Below, one piece after another: positions 35,308-44,019 of a stretch of 64,000 bases of DNA. Under the pieces are notes generated by a model. The model saw only the letters and a list, made by a program, of their open reading frames with translations, did not search any database and was not told the DNA's origin. Origin of the DNA: Planctomycetaceae bacterium. GTDB lineage: Bacteria; Planctomycetota; Planctomycetia; Planctomycetales; Planctomycetaceae. The translations under genes and the position numbers were made by a program. Location: assembly GCA_041398785.1 (NCBI GenBank), contig JAWKUA010000003.1, positions 310,001-374,000 on the forward strand. The letters are read 5' to 3'. Every line of letters starts with the position of its first letter. The first letter of the stretch is position 1.

Positions 35308-35369
35308 TACTTTTCGCACTTCTTCATGCCGCGAGCCAGAATACCTCAAATTGCCCCGCTCGGGGTATA
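35282..35369 (-). repeat. 88-bp dispersed repeat, copy B
   Basis: Reverse complement matches copy A (23684-23771) at 85 of 88 positions. Its first 26 bases overlap the end of folC and give that gene its last codons and TGA stop; the rest is intergenic. It contains the CCCCGCTCGGGG palindrome. Confidence 0.88.
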
Positions 35370-35496
35370 GCCGAATGGTCAGCCTGTCGCGTACAGAACC
35401 GGCGACTCCGCATCAGGAATAACGCCGGGAATTCGTCAACGGCTGCTGACCGATCACGGTTCGGTCGGTGGTCTGCAACAAATCGAAAGTAACATC

Positions 35497-37206
35497 ATGT
35501 TCGCGATTCGTCATGCCGTTGTAACCGCGTTGCTGCTGCTTCCGGGACTTTCCGTCGCGAGCCCGCAAACTTTTCCGCAGGCGGTCGTGGCGGCTGACCA
35601 TCCGGCGGCCAGTGCCGCGGGAATCGAAATGCTGCAGCAGGGGGGCAATGTCGTCGACGCGGCAGTGGCAACGTCGTTTGCACTTTCCGTCGTTCGTCCG
35701 GCGAGCTGCGGCATCGGCGGCGGCGGTTTCATGCTGATCTGGGATGCCGAAAAACACCAGGCCGTTGCTCTTGACTATCGCGAACGAGCTCCGGCATCTG
35801 CCACGCCCGAGATGTTTGCGCAGAACGGAGCCGCATCGCAGCCGGAAGACGCCAGCGTGCGCGGCGGACGAGCGGTGGCCGTTCCCGGTACGGTCGCGGG
35901 GCTGTGTTACGCCGCCGAACACTATGGAACTCTGCCTCTGGCAACGCTGCTGGCGCCGGCCATTCGCCTGGCTCACGAAGGAGTTGCCGTGGACGAATTC
36001 GATGTTGAAGCGCAACACGACACGCTGGGCAAGCTGAATCGGTTTGCCGGCTACGACAGCCGGTTCGCGTCGCTGCGAAGGCTGTATTTGAACAGGGGGC
36101 AACTGTGGTCGGCGGGCGATCGGTTCCATTCTCCGCAGCACCGCCTGCTTCAGATCATTGCAGCGGAAGGAAGAGCCGGGTTCTACGAAGGCCGCGTTGC
36201 CGAAGCGATTGCGGGCACTGTCCGCAATCACGGCGGCGCGATGACAATGGATGATCTGCGAACCATGCAACCCGTCGTGCGCGCCGCGCTGGTGCGCCGG
36301 TTCGGCGGGGCAGATATTGTCACCATGCCGCCCCCGTCAAGCGGCGGAGTCGCGTTGCTGCAGATGCTTCAGACGCTGGAACGCTGGGAGACCGAATCCG
36401 GTCGGTCTCTGAATTCGCTGCATCAGAACTCGGCGGACTACATTCATGTCGTCACCGAAGCGATGAAGCACGCGTTTGCGGATCGAGCTGAATTTCTGGG
36501 TGATTCCGATTTCGTGGACGTTCCCGTTCGCCGACTGCTCGACGCCGACTACGCGGGCGGGATGGCTGGAAAGATCACGCTGAACCGCACATTGTCGCAG
36601 GAAGCGTACGGACGATTCTTCAATCGACCCGATGCAGGGACCAGCCATTTCTCCGTCATCGACGCCGCCGGCAACGCGGTCGCCTGCACGGAAACGATCA
36701 ACCTGACATACGGAAGCTTTGTCGTGGTTCCGGAGTTTGGTGTTGTGCTGAACAATGAAATGGATGACTTCGCGGCTCGGCCGGGTGAGCCGAATGCTTT
36801 CGGCCTGATTCAAAGCAATGCAAACGCCGTCGCGGCAGGCAAGAAGCCGCTGTCGAGCATGACTCCCACGATTCTGGTCGTTGACAATCAGGCCGTGTTC
36901 GCCAGCGGAGCCTCCGGCGGTCCGCGGATCATTTCTGCAACGCTGCAGTCGATTCTGAATCATGTGGTGTTCGGCATGCCGCCGGATCAGGCCGTCGCCA
37001 CGCCGCGATTTCATCACCAGTGGTCACCGAATGAATTGCTGCTGGAAGAGGCAATTCCCGATGCTGTCGCACGGGATCTGCAGTCGCGAGGCCATGCCGT
37101 CAAGCGAAGCTCGGGACTCGCGGCTGCCCAGGCCGCCGCCCGCGACGCGTCGGGTCTGACGGGAGGCAGCGATCCTCGAAAGGGCGGAAAACCAGCGGGA
37201 TTCTGA
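35497..37206 (+). CDS. ggt: gamma-glutamyltransferase
   Basis: The 569-residue Ntn-hydrolase starts with a signal peptide (MFAIRHAVVTALLLLPGLSV) and is exported. It self-cleaves and transfers or hydrolyses the gamma-glutamyl group of glutathione. Seen motifs are QQGGNVVDAAVATSFALSVV, SCGIGGGGFMLIW, RERAPASAT and the autocatalytic site RPDAGTSHFSVIDAAGN, where Thr382 is the new N-terminal nucleophile, followed by NLTYGS and SGASGGPRIISATLQ. Length is typical. It is convergent with the GT4 gene, 14 bases apart. Confidence 0.93.
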   Translation: MFAIRHAVVTALLLLPGLSVASPQTFPQAVVAADHPAASAAGIEMLQQGGNVVDAAVATSFALSVVRPASCGIGGGGFMLIWDAEKHQAVALDYRERAPASATPEMFAQNGAASQPEDASVRGGRAVAVPGTVAGLCYAAEHYGTLPLATLLAPAIRLAHEGVAVDEFDVEAQHDTLGKLNRFAGYDSRFASLRRLYLNRGQLWSAGDRFHSPQHRLLQIIAAEGRAGFYEGRVAEAIAGTVRNHGGAMTMDDLRTMQPVVRAALVRRFGGADIVTMPPPSSGGVALLQMLQTLERWETESGRSLNSLHQNSADYIHVVTEAMKHAFADRAEFLGDSDFVDVPVRRLLDADYAGGMAGKITLNRTLSQEAYGRFFNRPDAGTSHFSVIDAAGNAVACTETINLTYGSFVVVPEFGVVLNNEMDDFAARPGEPNAFGLIQSNANAVAAGKKPLSSMTPTILVVDNQAVFASGASGGPRIISATLQSILNHVVFGMPPDQAVATPRFHHQWSPNELLLEEAIPDAVARDLQSRGHAVKRSSGLAAAQAAARDASGLTGGSDPRKGGKPAGF

Positions 37207-37220
37207 CTGCAACGCACCGG

Positions 37221-38357
37221 TCAGTCGGACTTCATCAGCCGACAAAGCAGTCCGTCGTATTTCCGGATCGCGGCGTCCCAGGTGAAGTTTTCCTTCACCA
37301 TCGCAAATGCATTCTCAGCAACTTCCGCACGAAGCTGAGGCGACTGAAGCACCTGCGTGATCGTGGCCGCAAGGTCATCAGGTTGTCCGGGCGGAACCAG
37401 CCAGCCAGTGTCTTTGTCCCGAATCAGATCGCGCACACCGTCGACATCTGAAGCCACAACCGGCAGCCGGTGAGCCATCGCTTCCAGAACAACGTTGGGC
37501 AGCCCTTCCCAAATCGAAGGAAGCACCAGCAGATCCGCGGCCTGCAAAAAATCGGCAACGTCATCGCGATGTCCGAGCAGCCGCACACGATCGCTCAATC
37601 CACGCTGTTGGATCAGCCGCGTCATCGCCGATCGCTGCGGACCGTCGCCGATGAAGTCAAGCGTGGTCGCCGTCCGCACGCCGTCAGACAGTCGGCAGAA
37701 TGCCTCAACAAGTGTCTGCGGCGACTTCTGAGCCGTCAGACGCCCGACGTACAGAATCCGAAAGCTACTTGGTGAACCCAGGACAACGCGGCGAGACGGC
37801 TCAGCCGGAAGGTCGACTCCATTTGGAATCGCAGAAATCTTCGACGACGGAATGCCGCACAGACGTGAATGAAGTTCCGCGACGGCATCACTCACGGCGA
37901 CATAGTGATCGACGAGCCGACGCGTCAGCCGGTCCGACCAGATAATCCAGCGACGCGAATCGGCAACGCGAATTCCGGACACCACGCGGGGGAGCTTCAG
38001 CCAGCGACCGACGATTCGACCGACAATGTTCGCCTGGTGCAGAAAGCAAAGCAGGATCTCCGGAGGCGAAGCTATCAAATGGCGAGTCAGCCGGTAGACG
38101 GCCCGGACGTCGCCGAACCAACCGCACTTGAGCGCAGTCACGGGGATCCCCGCGGCATGCAGCGGCTGTGCCATCACTCCGGCATCGCGCAGACTGACGA
38201 CGGACACGTCCCAGCCCAGATCCTTCAGTCCGACGGCGATTCGCACCAGAGCCTTTTCGGCCCCGCCGGGGTCGAGTTCCGTAATGCAGAAAACGAGCCG
38301 CTTTGATGAAGTCTGCGACGGGGAATTCACGTCAGAGTTCGCGTCTGAATTCTGCAT
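37221..38357 (-). CDS. GT4 family glycosyltransferase
   Basis: The 378-residue protein is a GT-B fold glycosyltransferase. N-domain: FCITELDPGGAEKALVRIAV. C-domain: AIPNGVDLPAEPSRRVVLGS, FRILYVGRLTAQKSPQTLVE, DLLVLPSIWEGLPNVVLEAM (EX7E-type motif) and GWLVPPGQPDDLAATI. It transfers a sugar from a nucleotide donor, probably during glycan assembly at the membrane. No signal peptide. It is read away from queA. The sugar is not predictable. Confidence 0.88.
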   Translation of the reverse strand: MQNSDANSDVNSPSQTSSKRLVFCITELDPGGAEKALVRIAVGLKDLGWDVSVVSLRDAGVMAQPLHAAGIPVTALKCGWFGDVRAVYRLTRHLIASPPEILLCFLHQANIVGRIVGRWLKLPRVVSGIRVADSRRWIIWSDRLTRRLVDHYVAVSDAVAELHSRLCGIPSSKISAIPNGVDLPAEPSRRVVLGSPSSFRILYVGRLTAQKSPQTLVEAFCRLSDGVRTATTLDFIGDGPQRSAMTRLIQQRGLSDRVRLLGHRDDVADFLQAADLLVLPSIWEGLPNVVLEAMAHRLPVVASDVDGVRDLIRDKDTGWLVPPGQPDDLAATITQVLQSPQLRAEVAENAFAMVKENFTWDAAIRKYDGLLCRLMKSD

Positions 38358-38590
38358 CTGTCGCCGATTCGACGTATTGACGGTGGATGTTGGCGAATTG
38401 CGACGTCACACTTCGCCCGCGAACGACGCCACGCATCCCGCATCGCAGCAGACTTCCGCGTTGTCGCCCTCCGTCAATGAGCTTCTTTCCGTGAGTTGTA
38501 CGCTTCACGGATGAGATGTCGAGCAGGCGACATCCGCGAGACTGTTCGGCGGGCTCAACTTCGCAGCCGCATCGGATCTCCGTCAGCCGC

Positions 38591-39667
38591 ATGTCAGCAC
38601 CCGATCTGAACGATATTTCCGCCTGGCAGTACGACCTGCCCGAACACCTGATCGCCACGCGCCCGGCCGCTCGCCGCGACGACGCACGCCTGATGCTTGT
38701 GGACACTCAGACGCAGAAGATTTCGCATCACCGGATACGAGACCTGCCGGAACTTCTGCAGCCGGGAGACCGCCTGGTCTTCAACGATACGAAAGTGCTG
38801 CAAGCGCGTTTGCTCGGATTTCGAACTTCGACAAAGGGCCGCTGGGAAGGCCTGTTCCTGGAAGAACTGCCCGACCGTCGCTGGCGAATTACGGGACAAA
38901 CGCGCGGCAGGCTTCGAGCCGGCGAAAGCCTGACAATCGAACCGGCGGACCATCACGCTGCCCGCAGCCGGTCGCTGCAGCTTCTGCTGGAAGAACAATG
39001 CGACGACGGAACCTGGATCGCGTCGCCTTGTCCGAGCGGAGCGTCTTTCGAGATTCTGGAAAGCTTCGGAACGCTGCCGCTGCCGCCCTACATCGGTCGC
39101 AGCATAGCCAGCGCAGAAGATCGCGATCGCTACCAGACGGTCTTTGCGCAGGAACCGGGGGCCATCGCGGCCCCGACCGCGGGACTGCATTTTACTCCTG
39201 AGTTGCTTGCGTCGTGCGCTCAACACGGCATTGAGGAAAGTTACGTGACGCTGCATGTCGGAATCGGCACGTTTCGGCCGGTCAGCACCGAAAAACTCAG
39301 CGATCATCGAATGCATTTCGAATGGTGCCGGGTTCCCGGCCAAACCGCCGCCGATGTTCTCAACACGAAAGCCGCCGGACATCTCGTGACGGCGGTTGGA
39401 ACAACCACCGTACGGACTCTCGAAGCCGCGGTCGCCGAAACGGGATCACTGTCCGAGTGGCAGGGACGGACAGACCTGTTTATTCAACCGGGGTTTCGCT
39501 TCCAGGTCATTGACCGGCTGCTGACGAATTTTCACCTGCCCGGTTCGACGCTCATCGTGCTTGTCGCCGCGCTTGCCGGATACGATCTGATAATGGAAGC
39601 TTATCGCGTTGCCGTCGAACAGCGCTATCGCTTTTACAGCTACGGCGATGCGATGCTGATCGCTTAA
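38591..39667 (+). CDS. queA: S-adenosylmethionine:tRNA ribosyltransferase-isomerase QueA
   Basis: The 358-residue enzyme adds the epoxycyclopentane part of queuosine to tRNA using the ribosyl group of SAM. It shows YDLPEHLIATRPAARRDDAR, PGDRLVFNDTKVLQARL, LPPYIG, DRYQTVFAQEPGAIAAPTAG (the family signature) and LHFTPELLASCAQHG, then VGIGTFRPV and NFHLPGSTLIVLVAALAG. The start at 38591 gives the standard N-terminus; 25 upstream in-frame residues overlap the divergent GT4 promoter and are rejected. Confidence 0.95.
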   Translation: MSAPDLNDISAWQYDLPEHLIATRPAARRDDARLMLVDTQTQKISHHRIRDLPELLQPGDRLVFNDTKVLQARLLGFRTSTKGRWEGLFLEELPDRRWRITGQTRGRLRAGESLTIEPADHHAARSRSLQLLLEEQCDDGTWIASPCPSGASFEILESFGTLPLPPYIGRSIASAEDRDRYQTVFAQEPGAIAAPTAGLHFTPELLASCAQHGIEESYVTLHVGIGTFRPVSTEKLSDHRMHFEWCRVPGQTAADVLNTKAAGHLVTAVGTTTVRTLEAAVAETGSLSEWQGRTDLFIQPGFRFQVIDRLLTNFHLPGSTLIVLVAALAGYDLIMEAYRVAVEQRYRFYSYGDAMLIA

Positions 39668-39761
39668 TGCAGCACTCACGTCGGCGGAATTGACAGCCAG
39701 CGCCGCCGATTATTCCCATCACGCAGTCGCCGCCGCCACGATTCCCCCTGCCGGAACTGAA

Positions 39762-40289
39762 ATGTCACGACTTCAGGATCTTACTTCCCATTTTCTGCTG
39801 ATGTGCCTGCGGATCATCCTGGCGGCATGGATCGGAGCCGCAGTTCTGTACGTGATGACCAGCGTGGCCGAACAGACATCGCCGAATATCAACTCCACGA
39901 CTCGCGACCAGTTGGCAACGATCCGTTTTCCGTATTACTACGACTTTGGCTTTGCCGTGCACATTGCGGCCGCGATGGCATGTGGCGCCGCGATCTTGGT
40001 GAGCACTGCCGGCGTCCGTCGCCGGGTCATTTTGATTCTGGCATTCCTGGTGCTTTCGGGTGTTCTGTTCTGCGCTGATTACTTTTTCGTCTACCGGCCG
40101 CTTCAGGCACTGATTGTCCCTCCCGGCCAGGCACGGACTCAGGAATTCATGCGCCTGCACAACCTTTCGCGACTCGCCAACGAAGCGCATCTTTCCGCGG
40201 CCCTGGCGGCGACGCTAATCGCCGCGTGGCCGGTTTCCCGAAGGAAGGATTCCGATCCGCAGGCGGATCCACAGAGCACTTCCGGCTGA
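39762..40289 (+). CDS. four-helix membrane protein, unknown function
   Basis: The 175-residue protein has four predicted membrane helices: FLLMCLRIILAAWIGAAVLY, FAVHIAAAMACGAAILVS, VILILAFLVLSGVLFCADYF and a C-terminal AHLSAALAATLIAAWPV. Its layout resembles TMEM205/DUF4149-type proteins, with a cytosolic-facing RTQEFMRLHNLSRLANEAHL before the last helix, but this is a topology guess. It is 94 bases after queA in the same direction. The upstream in-frame ATG at 39690 is possible but gives an unlikely N-terminus. Confidence 0.7.
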   Translation: MSRLQDLTSHFLLMCLRIILAAWIGAAVLYVMTSVAEQTSPNINSTTRDQLATIRFPYYYDFGFAVHIAAAMACGAAILVSTAGVRRRVILILAFLVLSGVLFCADYFFVYRPLQALIVPPGQARTQEFMRLHNLSRLANEAHLSAALAATLIAAWPVSRRKDSDPQADPQSTSG

Positions 40290-40458
40290 GACCAGCGGCA
40301 CTTCCGGTCACTGCGCCGGCGGATTTTCCCGGATAATTCTCAGTCCTTTGTTTCGCGAGGCCGGTTGGCGGTCATAATCTCACCTGTTCCTGATTCCGTC
40401 AGGTCCGGAACACGGTCGTCGCGATACTTCACCCGCTACTTCGAATCAACGCCACAAC

Positions 40459-41514
40459 ATGATGCATACGCTACTCGTCACTGGTGGAGCAGGCTTCATC
40501 GGAAGCTGCTTTGTTCGCCGCGCGGTAGATCGCGGCGACACCAGAATCATCAATCTGGACAAGCTGACGTACGCCGGAAATCCCGATTCACTGCCGGACT
40601 GCGGCCCGGACAAGCATTTGCTGGTCGAAGGTGATATCGGCGACAGCAGTCTGGTGCGCGAGCTGCTGGAGACTCACCGTCCCGCTGCGATCGTCAATTT
40701 CGCAGCCGAATCGCACGTCGACCGCTCCATCGACGGACCTCTGGAGTTTGTGGAAACGAACGTTCTTGGAACCTGCCGGTTGCTGGAGGAAGTTCGCCGG
40801 TACTACGGATCGCTGAGCGGCAGTGACCGCGACCGTTTTCGGTTCTTGCATGTGTCGACGGATGAAGTCTACGGGTCGCTCGGCGATACCGGTCTGTTCA
40901 CGGAAGAAACTCCGTATTCCCCGAACAGCCCGTATTCAGCTTCCAAGGCTGCTTCCGATCATTTTGTCAGAGCCTACCTGCATACCTACGGATTGCCGAC
41001 CGTCATCACGAACTGCAGCAATAACTACGGTCCGTTTCAGTTTCCCGAAAAACTCATCCCTCTGATGATCCTGAATGCGCTGGAAGGCAAACCACTTCCC
41101 GTCTACGGAGACGGCCTGAATGTGCGTGACTGGCTGTTTGTTGAGGACCACTGTTCCGCGATTGAAGCTGTCCTGTCGAACGGCCGCGTGGGTGAGTGCT
41201 ACAACGTCGGCGGCAACAACGAACAGACAAACATCAACATCGTGAACACAATCTGCGACACTGTCGATCGACTGCAGCCGGGACTGAGCCACGCGCCGTG
41301 CCGTTCGCTGATCACGTATGTCAGGGATCGTCCCGGCCACGACCGGCGGTACGCGATTGATGCATCGAAGATCAGGCGTGAACTCAACTGGTCTCCCCGG
41401 AAAGACTTCAACTCCGGGATTGAAGAAACCGTCCGCTGGTATCTGGACAATCCCGAATGGATCGCACGCGTCCAGTCCGGAGCCTACCAGCGGGAACGCC
41501 TCGGCGTCGTCTGA
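40459..41514 (+). CDS. rfbB: dTDP-glucose 4,6-dehydratase
   Basis: The 351-residue short-chain dehydrogenase converts dTDP-glucose to the 4-keto-6-deoxy intermediate of dTDP-rhamnose and related sugars. It shows LLVTGGAGFIGSCFVRRAV (NAD site), NFAAESHVDRSIDGP, HVSTDEVYGSLG (catalytic Asp/Glu region), PYSPNSPYSASKAASDHFV (YxxxK), TNCSNNYGPFQFPEKLIPLM and YGDGLNVRDWLFVEDHC. It starts at ATG 40459 (a second ATG follows). rfbA is 31 bases downstream. No rfbC or rfbD is seen in the window. Confidence 0.95.
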   Translation: MMHTLLVTGGAGFIGSCFVRRAVDRGDTRIINLDKLTYAGNPDSLPDCGPDKHLLVEGDIGDSSLVRELLETHRPAAIVNFAAESHVDRSIDGPLEFVETNVLGTCRLLEEVRRYYGSLSGSDRDRFRFLHVSTDEVYGSLGDTGLFTEETPYSPNSPYSASKAASDHFVRAYLHTYGLPTVITNCSNNYGPFQFPEKLIPLMILNALEGKPLPVYGDGLNVRDWLFVEDHCSAIEAVLSNGRVGECYNVGGNNEQTNINIVNTICDTVDRLQPGLSHAPCRSLITYVRDRPGHDRRYAIDASKIRRELNWSPRKDFNSGIEETVRWYLDNPEWIARVQSGAYQRERLGVV

Positions 41515-41545
41515 CTCTTCCCGGATTGCCAGGACTCAAATCACG

Positions 41546-42442
41546 ATGAGCTATTTTTCCAAAGGAATCATCCTTGCCGGGGGCACCGGGTCGCGACTGT
41601 TTCCGCTGACACTTGGCATCAGCAAGCAGATGGCACCGGTCTACGACAAGCCGATGATCTACTATCCGCTGTCAACGCTCATGCTGGCGGGAATTCAGCA
41701 GGTTCTGGTGATTTCGTCGCCACGTGATATCAGCGGTTTCGAAAAACTGCTGGGGGACGGTTCGCAGTGGGGAATGTCGTTTCGTTATGTGACGCAGCCC
41801 AATCCGGAAGGACTTGCTCAGGCATTCATTCTGGGAGCCGACTTTGTTGGCGACAGCCATGTTTCGCTGGTGCTTGGTGACAACATCTTCTACGGCCGCG
41901 GATTCCAGCAGATCCTTGCCAGTGCCGCGTCGCTGAAGACCGGAGCCACGATTTTTGGATATGAAGTGCGCGACGCCAGACAGTACGGCGTCGTCGAATT
42001 CGACGCCGACGGCAAAGCCGTCTCACTGGAGGAAAAGCCCGCCGAACCGAAATCAAGCTTCGCAATCCCGGGATTGTACTTCTACGACAACGATGTCGTG
42101 GAAATCTCACGAAATCTGAAGCCGTCGCCCCGCGGAGAGCTGGAAATCACGGATGTCAACCGGGAGTACCTCCGCCGCGGAACTCTGCAGGTGGAGCCCC
42201 TTTCTCGCGGGTTCGCATGGCTGGATACGGGAACGCACGATTCCCTTCTGGACGCCGGGAATTTCGTTGCCGCCATCGAAAAACGAATGGGGCTGAAAAT
42301 CTCCTGCCCGGAAGAAATCGCCTACATCCGCGGATTCATCGATCGCGGGCAGTTGCTGGCGCTCGCCGACGGCTACAGGAATGAATACGGCGAATACCTC
42401 CGGCTCGTCGCCGAAAAGCGAAAAGCCAGAGAAGCAATCTGA
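41546..42442 (+). CDS. rfbA: glucose-1-phosphate thymidylyltransferase
   Basis: The 298-residue nucleotidyltransferase makes dTDP-glucose from glucose-1-phosphate and dTTP. It shows KGIILAGGTGSRLFPLTLGI (nucleotide site), KQMAPVYDKPMIYYPLSTLM, VLGDNIFYGRGF (metal-binding Asp) and LEEKPAEPKSSFAIPGLYFY, then WLDTGTHDSLLDAGNF. The Met at 41546 gives the family N-terminus; the open frame extends back into rfbB but that text is spurious. It is translationally close to rfbB. Confidence 0.95.
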   Translation: MSYFSKGIILAGGTGSRLFPLTLGISKQMAPVYDKPMIYYPLSTLMLAGIQQVLVISSPRDISGFEKLLGDGSQWGMSFRYVTQPNPEGLAQAFILGADFVGDSHVSLVLGDNIFYGRGFQQILASAASLKTGATIFGYEVRDARQYGVVEFDADGKAVSLEEKPAEPKSSFAIPGLYFYDNDVVEISRNLKPSPRGELEITDVNREYLRRGTLQVEPLSRGFAWLDTGTHDSLLDAGNFVAAIEKRMGLKISCPEEIAYIRGFIDRGQLLALADGYRNEYGEYLRLVAEKRKAREAI

Positions 42443-42576
42443 CGGAACATCTCGCCAATCGAATTCGCGGGAATCGCAGGTCAGACCGTTGATTCTCGTC
42501 AATTCGTTGCCATAGTCATGAACATTCCGTCCGCCTCCCAGTTCCGCGGCGGTCCACAAACGAAGAGAGATCAGGC

Positions 42577-43929
42577 ATGAGTCAAACCATCGAAGCAAAT
42601 TCCACGGCCGCAGCGCTGTTGGAGAAGATCGAAAGCAAAACGGCGAAAGTTGGCGTGATCGGACTTGGGTACGTCGGACTTCCGCTGATCAGCGCGTTCA
42701 CGAACGCCGGTCTGAAATGCATCGGCTACGACGTCGACAAGAAAAAGGTCGACGCACTGAAAGCCGGTCGCAGCTACATCAAACACATCGCGGGCGAGAC
42801 CATCGCAGGCTGGATTCAGAGGGATGTGCTGGAACCCACGGCTGACATGTCTCGGCTGGACGAAGCTGACGCACTGCTGATCTGTGTCCCGACGCCGCTG
42901 AACGATAGCCGCGATCCGGATCTTGCCTATGTCGAAGGCACCGCAAGAGCAATCGCAAAGACGCTGCGGCCAGGCCAATTGGTGATTCTGGAGAGCACGA
43001 CGTACCCCACAACCACGCGCGATGTGATGATCCCGATCCTGGATTCCAATCCCGCCGGACTCAAATGCGGCGAAGACTATTTTGTGGCCTACAGCCCGGA
43101 ACGGGAAGATCCGGGCAATGCGGACTATTCCGCTGCCGGAATTCCCAAGGTTGTCGGAGGAGCTGACGAGCAGAGCTGCGACCTGGCCTGCAGGCTGTAT
43201 TCTCACGCAATCGTTCAGGTCATTCCGGTCACCAGTTGCGAAATCGCGGAAGCCTGCAAGATCCTTGAAAACACCTATCGCGCTGTCAACATCGCACTGG
43301 TCAATGAACTGAAGACGCTGTTTGACCGGATGGGCATTGATGTCTGGGCCGTCGTCGACGCGGCGAAAACTAAACCCTTCGGGTTCCAGGCGTTCTATCC
43401 GGGTCCTGGCCTGGGAGGCCACTGCATTCCCATCGACCCGTTCTACCTGTCGTGGCTTGCGCGCCGCCAGGGAATGTCCACTCGATTCATTGAACTTGCC
43501 GGCGAAGTGAACGCCGTCATGCCCAGATACGTGATTTCGCAACTGGCGGAATTCCTGAACGAAGTCGGAAAACCGCTTAAAGGCAGCCGCATTTGCCTGC
43601 TGGGAATGGCCTACAAGAAAGACGTCGACGATCCGCGCGAAAGTCCTTCGTTCGAACTGATGGAACTGCTGATGGAACGCGGCGTGAGACTGACGTACAA
43701 CGATCCGCACATTCCGTCGCTGCCCAGGATGCGGCATCACGACGTGCCGGAAATGTCAAGCACGGAATTGACACCCGAGTTTCTGGCCTCCCAGGATTGC
43801 GTTCTGATTGCGACCGATCACTCGGCCTACGACTATGACTTCATCGTGAAGCACTCCCGAATGATCCTGGACACTCGCAACGCCACGAAAAACGTTCGGG
43901 AAGGCCGAGCAAAGATCTTCAAGGCGTAA
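42577..43929 (+). CDS. wbpA: UDP-N-acetyl-D-glucosamine 6-dehydrogenase (WbpA-like)
   Basis: The 450-residue NAD-dependent enzyme oxidises C6 of a UDP-N-acetylhexosamine to the uronic acid in two steps. It shows KVGVIGLGYVGLPLISAF (Rossmann), LLICVPTPLNDSRDPDL, LESTTYPTTTRDVMIPIL, AYSPEREDPGNADYS (WbpA-type motif), AEACKILENTYRAVNIALVN, PGPGLGGHCIPIDPFYLSW (catalytic Cys) and GMAYKKDVDDPRESPS. SPEREDPGN and the GGHCIPIDP loop favour WbpA over WecC or plain UDP-glucose dehydrogenases. It is cotranscribed at a distance with rfbB-rfbA and ends at the hairpin at 43952. Confidence 0.88.
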   Translation: MSQTIEANSTAAALLEKIESKTAKVGVIGLGYVGLPLISAFTNAGLKCIGYDVDKKKVDALKAGRSYIKHIAGETIAGWIQRDVLEPTADMSRLDEADALLICVPTPLNDSRDPDLAYVEGTARAIAKTLRPGQLVILESTTYPTTTRDVMIPILDSNPAGLKCGEDYFVAYSPEREDPGNADYSAAGIPKVVGGADEQSCDLACRLYSHAIVQVIPVTSCEIAEACKILENTYRAVNIALVNELKTLFDRMGIDVWAVVDAAKTKPFGFQAFYPGPGLGGHCIPIDPFYLSWLARRQGMSTRFIELAGEVNAVMPRYVISQLAEFLNEVGKPLKGSRICLLGMAYKKDVDDPRESPSFELMELLMERGVRLTYNDPHIPSLPRMRHHDVPEMSSTELTPEFLASQDCVLIATDHSAYDYDFIVKHSRMILDTRNATKNVREGRAKIFKA

Positions 43930-43951
43930 CGCGCCGACCAGTCGTCATGTC

Positions 43952-43995
43952 GCGCGACATTCCCGGTTGGTTGTTCCCAACCGGGTTCGTCGCGC
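43952..43995. terminator. bidirectional hairpin terminator candidate
   Basis: The structure has an outer 7-bp stem (43952-43958 with 43989-43995), a 3 by 3 internal loop and an inner 9-bp stem (CCCGGTTGG / CCAACCGGG) around TTGTTC. It lies between convergent genes: wbpA ends at 43929 and the dockerin protein ends at 44020. There is no T-run, so termination is an inference. Confidence 0.65.
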
Positions 43996-44019
43996 AGAGA
44001 CCCAGCACCGGACGTCCGG

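Noticed and set aside
42571..43740. Minus-strand open frame of 389 codons opposite wbpA
   Set aside because: Translation is the antisense of a clear enzyme gene and shows no domain; high GC favours long shadow frames.
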